Source: Bremia lactucae
Taxonomy: Eukaryota > Oomycota > Peronosporomycetes > Peronosporales > Peronosporaceae
Length of the DNA stretch: 64,000 nt
Assembly (NCBI RefSeq): GCF_004359215.1
Contig: NC_090627.1
Coordinates: 1,793,984 to 1,857,983, forward strand
Reading direction: 5' to 3'
Shown here: positions 55,516 to 64,000 of the stretch, piece by piece
Layout: every line of letters begins with the position of its first letter
How positions within the stretch are numbered: the stretch's first letter is position 1
Position numbers and translations under genes: made by a program
The notes under the pieces: model-generated
Database searches by the model: none
The model's input: only the letters and a program-made list of their open reading frames with translations
What the model was told of the DNA's origin: nothing

Positions 55516-56205
55516 GCAATCGAGGGGGTGCCTGTTGATACTCTGCTGTTATTCGTTCAACTGACTGGTGGAAGGATGGTGTATGGCTTGTGAACGCAAC
55601 TGGCAAGGTGAGTTTAGTCTCACCTCCAATCACATGACCATTTTTATTAACATTTCGATACCAGTGAGTATTTTATGAAATTTTGATGTGAAATGCTAAC
55701 GGAAAAATCTAAGGCACCCTTGCCATTATCGACCTCTCATGTAGGCAGGCACGTCGGCACGCTCTACTTAGACACACACCCTAGCACAGCGAGAACGCGG
55801 TTAGACCGTCTTCTCTTGCGTGCAGTGAGGGAGTTGTGGTGGGCACCTTAGTGACCTCACCCAACGCGCAATCGAGGGGGTGCCTGTTGATACTCTGCTG
55901 TTATTCGTTCAACTGACTGGTGTATGGCTTGTGTACGCAACTGGCAAGGTGAGTTTAGTCTCACCTCCAATCACATGACCATTTTTAGTAACATTTCGAT
56001 ACCAGTGAGTATTTTTATGAATTTTTGATGTGAAATGCTAACGGAAAAATCTAAGGGCACCCTTGCCATTATCGACCTCTCATGTAGGCAGGCACGTCGG
56101 CACGCTCTACTTAGACACACACCCTAGCACAGCGAGAACGCGGTTAGACCGTCTTCTCTTGCGTGCAGTGAGGGAGTTGTGGTGGGCGCCTTAGTGACCT
56201 CACCC
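55516..56205 (+). repeat. tandem duplication of about 350 bp
   Basis: 55516-55867 and 55868-56205 are near-identical: GCAATCGAGGGGGTGCCTGT, AAGGTGAGTTTAGTCTCACC, then the reversed LTR1 end TGTAGGCAGGCACG to CCTCACCCAACGC. The second copy lacks 11 bases (GAAGGATGGTG region). Both include a reversed part of LTR1. Confidence 0.9.
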
Positions 56206-56809
56206 AACGCACTAAGTACTCTAGTAAAGTGTCGTCACGGGAGCTATAAACTGGCTCCTAGTGCGCACTAATACGATATTCGCACTACTCGCTCAGAAAT
56301 GTATGGAAAGGGTGTGGAACAGCCAATGAAGAGCATTATTTTGGTTGCAAACATCATGGGAGCTACAAGTATGAGGGACATGGTGCAAGGCCTCCACAGA
56401 AATTAAGGAAAACAGGTTGCCCTTTTAGAGTGAAAATAGTACGGGACTGTGCTGGGATTCGTCACGTCAATGAGTTTGAGAATACTTGGACTGTGAGAGT
56501 TGTTGAACCAGGACACAACCATGAACCTGCTAATGTAGCAGCATATCCTCGAGTGAGGAACAAGGCAATCCACCAGAACATGCCGCTCATTATGCAACAA
56601 ATCCTTGCAGGTGTTGTACCTCGCAATATTTTGCGCACTCTGCAACTTGCTGACCAAAGTAGCTGTGCAACTGCTCAAGATTTATACAGTGCAAAACAAT
56701 TGTTGCGACGACAGGAACTTGGAGGCCACCCACCACTGGAAACACTGCTTGACCATTTAGCAAACTCCGAGGTCAAATGGGTAATGAAGCGAGACGATAA
56801 TCAAATTTT

Positions 56810-56876
56810 AACGCACTTGTACATAGAGCCCACCACAACTACAACAGTTGTGGTGGGCTCTATGTACAAGTGCGTT
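56810..56876. repeat. perfect 31-bp inverted repeat with 5-base loop
   Basis: Left arm 56810-56840 (AACGCACTTGTACATAGAGC... to CAACT), loop ACAAC, right arm 56846-56876, its exact reverse complement. It lies inside the transposase where the catalytic Asp strand is expected, so it replaces coding sequence. Confidence 0.95.
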
Positions 56877-57669
56877 TGCACAGTGGTGTGGAAATCAGGT
56901 GATTGTTACGAATTCAACATACAAGACAAACAAGCACAAAATGCTTCTCTTTCACTGCGTCTCCTCAACTCCCACCAATCAAACAGACACTGTGTTCTTT
57001 TGCTTCGTTCCGGCGAAAACTAGGGAGCACTATGAATGGGCCTTGCACGACTTCAAGCGGTAAGCAGCATTTTCCTTGTCTATTCCTTGCAGTGTTTAAT
57101 ATCTTTCTTATTACTGATGCAGTTCCTTAAAATTAGAGTTTGGGTACCTTGCAATTATCTCGTCTTTGTTCGCACCGTGAGCTTGCCCTCATGAATGGAC
57201 TTGCAATCCTGTTCCCCTCTTGCAAAAATATGTTATGCATTTGGCATATTGAAAAAATATTCTCGGAAATGTTCGCAAGCATTTTCCTGCTGAAAGTGAA
57301 GGATAGATGGCATTTGATTCATTGATAAAGGAGCATCAAAATGCAGCAACCGAAGAAAGGTAGCAAGAGGCAGTGCAATCCCTCTGGCAGTTTTGCCCTG
57401 CAGAGGCCTTCAATTATATTCAACAGCAATGGTTGCCTTACAAAGAAAAAAATGTCAGGGCATGGTTAAAAACAATTAATCATTTTGGGTACACTTCGAC
57501 ACAACGAGTGGAGAGTGCACACTACGGTCTTACGAGATTGATGCAGTCTTCAACAGGTGACCTACTTGTCATTCATAAGATAATCGACGAAGCCTGCCTA
57601 GTTAAATTTAATGAGATAAAGAAGAAAATTGCAAATGACAAAAAAAACTTGCCGCCTTGCCCCTTGTGA

Positions 57670-58435
57670 CCAACGAGTCTAAAGTCAAAAATGGGCTGCC
57701 GCCCTATCATACAGCGAATTGTACAAGAATTCGAATACTACACTCACAAGGTTTGAACACCGATTGATAATAGAATCACTCGACTCATAGAGTGTGATTT
57801 TTTTCTCGACGCGTTCGCAAAATTCAATGCCGCATTATCCTGCAGCAAGACGTCAGATTAGATTAGCGACTGAACGTAAGCCCGTTCTAACTGTTGTACG
57901 CCCGCGAGCACTTGATACAGCACGTGGAAGTTGCGTTCGCGACTTCGGCAGTCAATAATGCACGATTTTTCAAAATAATGGGTCGTGAACCGATGGCAGT
58001 TGTTGCTGCTGGTTGATCAAGCCACAAGTGCTTGTTGAAGTTTTCCACAGAGAGCGGGGCAGGAAGGAGGAATCGATGCACACAGGGCCATCCCATACTA
58101 CATATCATCAGTTGCCAACAGCAATCACCATCACGGTACCAAGTTCAGCTTCAAAACGGCGTAATGACTGCTGGTGTGCTGCTTTTAATGCATGACTGGA
58201 GATCTAAAGATGTCATAGTTAGGAAAAGTACATTGTGAGATCTGGAATACAATGAGACATATTTTTTACATATTTTTGGCTCACTTTTTTATCACATGCT
58301 GCTATAATATCCCGTAGTTGATCAACACATCCAAACTTTTTTACTTTCCATAGATTATAAGAATATTCCTACCACTACTTTCGCCCAATCCAAAGCCTAG
58401 CTGAGGCGCCTTCCTACAATCAGTAATCTCCAAAC
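57670..58435. other. no recognised feature before UMP synthase
   Basis: Short ORFs only. Probably contains the decayed right end of the MULE and the UMP synthase promoter in its last few hundred bases. Confidence 0.4.
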
Positions 58436-60055
58436 ATGCCCGCGAGCTTTTTTAGCTTCTTACGTGCTCGTGTGTCGGCCGTCGACTCGCTCTTGTGTGT
58501 GGGATTAGATCCACACATCACCGAGCTCCCTGAGGCCACAGCAATTGCTGCACAGGCCTTTTGTATTAATCTTATCCAGCAAACGCAGCATGTTGCGGCA
58601 GCTTACAAGCCCAACTCGGCGTTTTTCGAGGCCTTTGGCGCCGAGGGTATCACCGCTTTGCACGCTGTCATCAAGGCAATTCCTGTCGGCATTCCTGTCC
58701 TACTAGATGCAAAGCGTGGCGATATTAGCACCACAGCGGCTGCGTACGCCGTCTCGGCGTTTGAAAAGCTGGAAGCGCACGCCATCACGTTGGCTCCGTA
58801 CATGGGAGTCGACTCTATCGACCCATTTGTGCGTGGCCACCCAGAGCGTGGCTGCTTTGTGCTATGTAAGACGTCCAATCCAAGTGCAAATGATTTTCAG
58901 ACGCTTTCGATTGGTTCGCGCGCATTGTATGAGGAAGTAGCAGCGAAGTGCGAGCAGTGGAACTCGGAGGATAACGTCGGTCTTGTAGTAGGAGCCACAG
59001 ATATTAACGCGCTTCATCGCGTGCGCACTTTAACACCTCATTTATGGATTTTAGCCCCTGGAATTGGCGCCCAAGGTGGCAACTTGGAAGAGGCAGTCGA
59101 AGCGGGTTTGTCAGCTAATGGGTTGGGTTTGCTCGTACCTGTATCGCGTGGAATCTCTAAAGCCACAAATCCGAAAAAAGCGGCCGAGAATTTGCGTGAT
59201 GCCATTAATGCGGTTCGCAAAAAGAAAATGGCTACATTGACAGTTGCTGTAGCCAAGTTGAATTGCAATGTCTTTATTAAGTTCGCACTCTCGTTGGGCG
59301 TGCTTAAGTTTGGCGAGTTTACGTTAAAATCGGGACGTAAGAGTCCGTATTTCTTCAATGCGGGTCTCTTTCGCACAGGTCGTGCACTTAGCCAGCTTGG
59401 AAGATTCTATGCCGAAGCCATTTACGTACGTTGGTTGCATACTGCCAACTGATGAAAAGGATTGATATGTTTTTCTTTTCTTATACAGAACAGCGGAGTG
59501 CAATTTGATGTGCTCTTTGGCCCCGCGTATAAGGGGATTACATTGGTGGCGGCAGTGGCGATCGCATATGCTGACATGTATGGCGTTGATATTCCTTTTG
59601 CGTACAACCGCAAGGAGGCAAAAGACCATGGTGAGGGAGGTGTTCTTGTCGGTGCCGACATGACTGGCAAAAAGTAAGTTGTATTGAAATCATTGCATCA
59701 TTCGAGTGGCAACTCATATTTGCAACTTTGTACATTATCCAGAGTTTTTATCATTGATGATGTAATCACTGCCGGAACCGCCATACGTGAAGCTTTTGAC
59801 CTTTTACAAACCACAAATGCCCAAGTCTCGGGCGTTTGCATCTCGCTAGACCGTCAGGAAAAGGTTTCAAGCGAGGACGTTCGGTCGGCCATTGACCACG
59901 TAAGGGAGAGCTTTAACATCCCCGTGGTGAGCATTGCCACACTTGACAGCCTCGTTGAGTACCTTGAGACCTTGGATGCAAATGTAGACACGAATGCCTC
60001 CTTTCTGCCCGTAATTCGCGCCTATCGCACCGACTATGGCGTTTTGCAGCAATAA
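58436..60055 (+). CDS. bifunctional UMP synthase, OMP decarboxylase - orotate phosphoribosyltransferase
   Basis: Join 58436-59425, 59489-59673 and 59743-60055, 495 codons. Introns are 63 and 69 bases (GTACGT to TACAG; GTAAGT to TCCAG). The N-terminal OMPDC (about 1-270) has GLDP at 23-26, YKPNSAFFE at 57-65, the catalytic DAKRGDI at 91-97 and PGIGAQGG later. The C-terminal OPRT starts near 275, with [29 protein letters not shown] and the PRPP loop DDVITAGTA at 397-405. Together the halves carry out the last two steps of pyrimidine synthesis, orotate to OMP to UMP. The domain order is opposite to the animal and plant enzyme. All key residues are present. The ATG at 58436 precedes the first helix by only a few residues. 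Confidence 0.95.
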
Positions 60056-60197
60056 TTTTTGCTACAATCTACAAATCACTTCCGTCTTTTTAAAAAGTAA
60101 TCCACATATACTAAACTTTTAAAAATTGAAATATTTGTTGGTAATTGAAATTAAGCAAAACGAAGCTTGAAAAAAATCGCCAGGAGCTCCGATAAGC

Positions 60198-60662
60198 ATG
60201 TTTCAACGCCGACTTCTTACAAGCACGAACGCCATCGAGCGTAAGGCTAGCAATCGGCAAATTCGCCGCAAAACTCGCCACCCTGCGAATCTTCGCGCGT
60301 TGCAGCGCCAGCCACAAGAAGAGCTCATTGTGCCACCTCTTAAGTACGAACCAACGTATGTGCCGGAAAAAGTGAGCTTTAATGGCTGGTCTCCAGCTCC
60401 GGAGGCACCGTTGACTGGCTTGCCATTCCATGTAAAGCGTACGGCTACAGGCCTCCAACTACCCGTCTACAGAGACTATCGCAACGGTCGCACGCGTGTG
60501 CTGACCATCTTACGCCGCTACCGCGGTGATGAACATGAACTGCGGGACGAAATGTCCAAGATATGTGAAGGAAAAGAGGTGGTTATACGTCCTGGACGCA
60601 TGGAAGTCGTAGGAGACCATTTTAGCGACGTCCGCAAGTGGCTCGTTGGCTTAGGGTTTTAA
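60198..60662 (+). CDS. mitochondrial ribosomal protein mL49 (Img2 family)
   Basis: 154 codons, one exon, 142 bases after UMP synthase on the same strand. A basic N-terminus without acids early (MFQRRLLTSTNAIERKASNR) suits mitochondrial import. The Img2/mL49 domain follows: LPFHVKRTATGLQLPVYRDY, GRTRVLTILRRYRGDEHELR and IRPGRMEVVGDHFSDVRKWL, ending GLGF as in relatives. Component of the mitochondrial large ribosomal subunit. Convergent with the ARID gene (107 bases between stops). Confidence 0.88.
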   Translation: MFQRRLLTSTNAIERKASNRQIRRKTRHPANLRALQRQPQEELIVPPLKYEPTYVPEKVSFNGWSPAPEAPLTGLPFHVKRTATGLQLPVYRDYRNGRTRVLTILRRYRGDEHELRDEMSKICEGKEVVIRPGRMEVVGDHFSDVRKWLVGLGF

Positions 60663-60769
60663 ACCCAAGAAAATATATCGAAAAAAACGGTTTTTTTAGT
60701 AACGTAGCCAATAAACCCAGTCGATTTTCGGGCTTTTGTATGAAATAGTCGTTTTAATTAAATCGACTT

Positions 60770-62790
60770 CTATAATGAATGCATGCCGTAGACATCTGCA
60801 ACGACGTTATTAAGAATATCCGACACACTCACGTCGGAACAGGCTACGAGAATCAAGTCTTTTTCAATCGCCAAGAAAAAAGGAAATGTCGCGCGATTCA
60901 TGGAAAGATTCGACAACGTCGCGACTATAATTCGAGCAGCTTCAGGCTATAAAACACACAGTTAGCTAATAAAACCGACCCAAGAGCAGCATCAATAGAT
61001 TAATGTACCCGTCCAATGCACGAGAGCAACGAGCCCGCAAGTCGTCGCAAACACGTTGAATGTTGAGCCATCCGGAGTTTCATGGCATCGTCGTAGTCCG
61101 AGAGTCGAAAAAGCACCTCTAATGCAGCGTCTCGCATTTCGTGGTCTAATTCTTCATCAAATGCCATTGCGTGGGCAGCACGAGCGCCATTAATATGAGG
61201 TGAGGAAGTCGTATGGCGAACTCCTTCGGGACTTACGTACACGACGCCAAAACCCACGCCCGAAGGCAATCCGTCGTTTTCCCACGGAGCAGGCCATCGA
61301 CTATTATCGTCTCCATCAGTCGTATTGTCCGAGTCCGAGTCAGCATAATTAATGTCTTCGTGAGCTTCGTTTGAATCACGTTCTTGGCGTTTAAATCGAG
61401 ATTTATGCGGCAAAAAGTCTTGTCGTGAACACCCAAGTAATGCGACCATTCGGTCAAGAAGGGCTGGATCCTTTAGTGCTTTGCTTGATGCAAGAAAAGA
61501 CTTTAATGCAACGTCACGGCAAACGTTTGTCAGGACTTCACACGCACGTAAGAGAATCGAGCGGCGCTGTTGTTGCAATGGACGATTCACGAGGATTCGA
61601 CATAGTTCTCGTAATAAACACTCGAGTGGAAAGATTTGTTCGTGTTGCCATAATTGCGTGCTGAGTTGGTATTGAGGATGCCAGACTTCTAACGATGCAG
61701 GTGGATGCAGCGCGAGGAAATCAATGCGTCTTGAAATGGCACAGAGTGTGTCCAGGATATGGTCCCCGATTTCCACGGATGCACGTCTGTAGCCATTTCG
61801 AAAGCCTCGATTGTTGACACAACGGAGCATGACGATTAGAAATACACACCATTCCTCATTCGTCGCCAAAGGTTTTTCATTGGCACTTATGATCGCGAGA
61901 TTCCGCACAATATTAAGCACTAGTAATGCTTTTGAATCCAATAATTCGCGTTCGCCATCATCGATTTTCAAATTTAGCAACTGGCGTCGTACTTTAGGCG
62001 AATGCCAGTCGTTAAATTGAGGCAAGACTTTGCACGAAATTATTTGCCGATAAAGTGCATCGAGTAACCCGGGTACGTTATCCACCATTAAAGTATTTTC
62101 CAGAGCTGTGGTATTAACGGACGTACCCCGTGTAACCTGATGCTGTTCCTCCATTCCGTCCCCATAGGACAAGACTGTGAGTAGATTCAAAGCCGAGAGC
62201 TCCTGTTCTGGAAGATTTGAGTCCAAGGCGAGTACGATGTTATGAAGCGTGCCAAGGTGCGTCTGAAGCTCTCGTTGGGCCTTAAATCGTTTGTTTACTC
62301 GTGGCAATGGCGTCCCACCCATACCGCCCTGAGCATCCTGAAGATCTTGCATTGTAGCGACAGGAGCCGCATCGTCTTCCTCTTCGGCGCCACGCTTACT
62401 TGGCAGTACGCTCATGGTAGTCTCAGACACTGGGGCGTCTCGTCCGAAGAGTTGTTTCTCCTCAAAAGCGCGTAGATACCGGTCGTAATGAGCTGCTAGT
62501 TGGTAGGGCATAAGCCCCTTGATATTAAGTCCATTAGGTCCTAACACATCGGACCACTGTCGACGCTGGGAGACAATCGCAAAGCCTCCACGAGCCACTA
62601 CTTCTTCGTACAGCTTAAGCCAGTCAATAGCACCACCGGATGGCAGTTTCGGCAGGGATCGGAGCAATGAGACCTCTTTACGACTCTCAACGAATTTGAT
62701 CCAATCGCGAAGGATGCATTCCCGCGCTGAATCACCCCGGCAACTGAGCTGAAGCGCCAGTAGCGTCTCTTTCGCCGCTACTGCCGCCAT
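60770..62790 (-). CDS. ARID-domain chromatin protein (ARID2/Rsc9-like SWI/SNF subunit)
   Basis: Join 62790-61009 and 60946-60770, 652 codons. The ARID DNA-binding domain is at about 23-116 (RDWIKFVESR, LPSGGAIDWLKLYEEVVARG, QWSDVLGPNGLNIKGLMPYQ, HYDRYLRAFE). The rest is a helical armadillo-like region with LNLLTVLSYGDG, LLVLNIVRNLAIISANEKPL and LEVLFRLSDYDDAMKLRMAQ. A 62-base intron (GTACAT to TATAG, 61008-60947) near the 3' end adds PEAARIIVATLSNLSMNRAT and IEKDLILVACSDVSVSDI; without it the protein stops two residues into the intron. ARID plus armadillo repeats suggests the ARID2/Rsc9 subunit of PBAF/RSC-type remodellers in the nucleus. The subfamily is inferred; the ARID call is firm. Confidence 0.85.
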
Positions 62791-64000
62791 GGCCGTCTCA
62801 CTAGAAATAATGTGTATTGCGGTATTCTAATGAAAAACACCGTTTCATGATTTTTTATTAAATAACACAAGTTTTTTAAAGTGATTAGAAATTAAAATTC
62901 GAAGCTGTGATTGATCCAGCGACGTCAAAAGAATTTGCAGGCCTTTTAAAAAAAAATGCTCCCAACACACAGACACTGTGTGTGAAGACAGCATCGAGGG
63001 TGATATTCCCGTTTACGCCCGAGTTGCTTATGCGTACAATCTGTTTTCTTCAGTCGCGTTGTTTGAGAATGCAGCTTGTGATTTTTACTGTTAAAAATGG
63101 CATTATTCTATTCGTTTCACACTAGTTCCGATTCTAACATTGCCCGCTTGATTTCCCATAGTAAAAGCACTTCTTAACTTGCCAAGTTATGTAATATTTT
63201 AGAAATGCCTGTAAAGACATGATGAGATAGATGAAGGTAACGGCCAACGATTTGGCGCCTATTGGATTGCAAGCTTAGGTCAGCTTCGCTTGTAGGAAAC
63301 GGCTGGAATGGACAAGAAGGAAAAAGGTAAGACAGATAACGCAAAATATTAATGACATAGTCCTTTTACTTCAGTGCTACAGACTTCCTCTTTGACCCAC
63401 TAAGCAAGTTTGCCAACGGTACGTGTCTCCTTTCCTAATGTCGACTCTTCCACATGAGCGATAACACTCTCTTCCAAAAGCACGTCCTGATCGAGATTTT
63501 ATATCAATCGTCCGCGCAAAGCGCGCTAAGTCTTTATCATGCACGAGGCATTCGATGCGATTCGTCTGATACTTTGCCAATCATAATTGTTAGTACTTCA
63601 GGCGAAGCATAGCGTACGATGTTGTCAATCACCTGTTGCTCGGCCCCTCCAGCTGTATTGCTGACCGCGACGAGATACAAATAATGTTTTGGCAACAAGG
63701 GCTCGAAGGCCGTAAATATTTGTTTGTTTGAGCGGCAGTGATGTTGGTCTTGAACGTGTCACGCATACGCTGCACCACGTACTGCAAAGTCGGTAGCACA
63801 GCCTACCAAGTGTCGACTTGCTTATTAAAATAGAATTCCGCAATGCTTGTTAATTGTACTGTCCAAGTACATCTGTCTTCGCGGTTCGGTCCAGAGAAAT
63901 CCGCACTATTCTTGAGTCATGTCCACCTGTCGCCAAAAAGTCTTGACCCAATCAAAAAAGCCAGACTTGAGTCCAATATATACCTCAATTCCGTCGAACT
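62791..64000. other. no identified gene; possible unresolved exons or relic near the right edge
   Basis: On the plus strand, 63308 begins MDKKEK followed by GTAAGA at about 63327 and TTCAG at about 63375, then a block reading ATDFLFDPLSKFANG before GTACGTG. The frames do not join cleanly. On the minus strand, 63850-63580 reads LQYVVQRMRDTFKTNITAAQ, LYLVAVSNTAGGAEQQVIDN and IVRYASPEVLTIMIGKVSDE in shifting frames, which looks like decayed coding DNA. I recognise neither. Confidence 0.35.

Larger units (their letters stand above)
55332..57669 (+). mobile_element. MULE (Mutator-like) transposon relic
   Basis: Transposase readable on the plus strand from about 56290. It has a FAR1-like zinc-finger start (YFGCKHHG, KTGCPFRVKIVRDC, ending VEPGHNHEP), then IMQQILAGVVPRNILRTLQL. 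After a foldback at 56810-56876 and a frameshift comes the MULE core: NSTYKTNKHKMLLFHCVSST, PTNQTDTVFFCFVP and REHYEWALHDFK; then HRELALMNGLAILFPSCKNM, LCIWHIEK, and WLPYKEKNVRAWLKTINHFG, RVESAHYGLTRLMQSSTGDL to 57669. The first catalytic Asp is Asn and the second is His, so it is inactive. The left end may be GGGAGATATTATTTTCACCG; no matching right terminal repeat was found. Confidence 0.8.

Overview
The window looks like a repeat-rich stretch of an oomycete nuclear genome, of Phytophthora or downy-mildew type. The evidence is a secreted EER/WY-type effector, short 56-84 base GT-AG introns in stramenopile-like genes, an OMPDC-OPRT fusion (the order known from stramenopiles), and layers of chromodomain-type Ty3/Gypsy retrotransposons. 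The species cannot be named from this window.

Layout. 1-1433: an LTR element cut by the window edge, abutting a fragment of a second LTR family. 2040-5760: three decayed housekeeping genes (MaoC/hydratase-2, cytochrome b5-like MAPR, transportin-3/Mtr10-like importin). 5806-7695: an intact effector gene. 8838-20750: Gypsy relics in both orientations. 21537-27401: a compact gene island with a small secreted protein, IK/RED splicing factor, NAC-beta/BTF3, mitochondrial uL23, Mediator subunit 18 and a Rab32-like GTPase. 28140-57680: nested transposable elements (Gypsy copies E, G, C and D, a Pogo/Tigger relic and a MULE relic). 58436-62790: a second gene island with UMP synthase, mitochondrial mL49 and an ARID chromatin protein. 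62791-64000: nothing I can name.

Three LTR families are distinguishable. LTR1 is about 530 bp, begins TGTAACGGGC and ends CCTACA. LTR2 is about 500 bp and begins with the palindrome TGTAACGGG-GTGT-CCCGTTACA. LTR3 is about 440 bp and ends TGCCCCGTTACA. Several genes (IK, uL23m, MED18, UMPS, ARID) are recovered fully only when small introns are removed; the exon coordinates are given in their entries.

The most interesting features are these. Antisense ORFs lie between integrase and the 3' LTR in Gypsy copies of two lineages. One Gypsy copy carries a 1.3 kb inversion whose breakpoints lie inside its own 5' LTR and at the gag/pol junction. The same copy has an in-frame 63 bp unit repeated four times inside the integrase core. 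A perfect 31 bp foldback sits within the MULE transposase. An assembly gap is bordered on both sides by the same sequence. The housekeeping genes do not form a pathway; they are ordinary core genes packed between repeats, while the effector sits among decayed genes and transposons, as is common for pathogen-associated genes in oomycetes.
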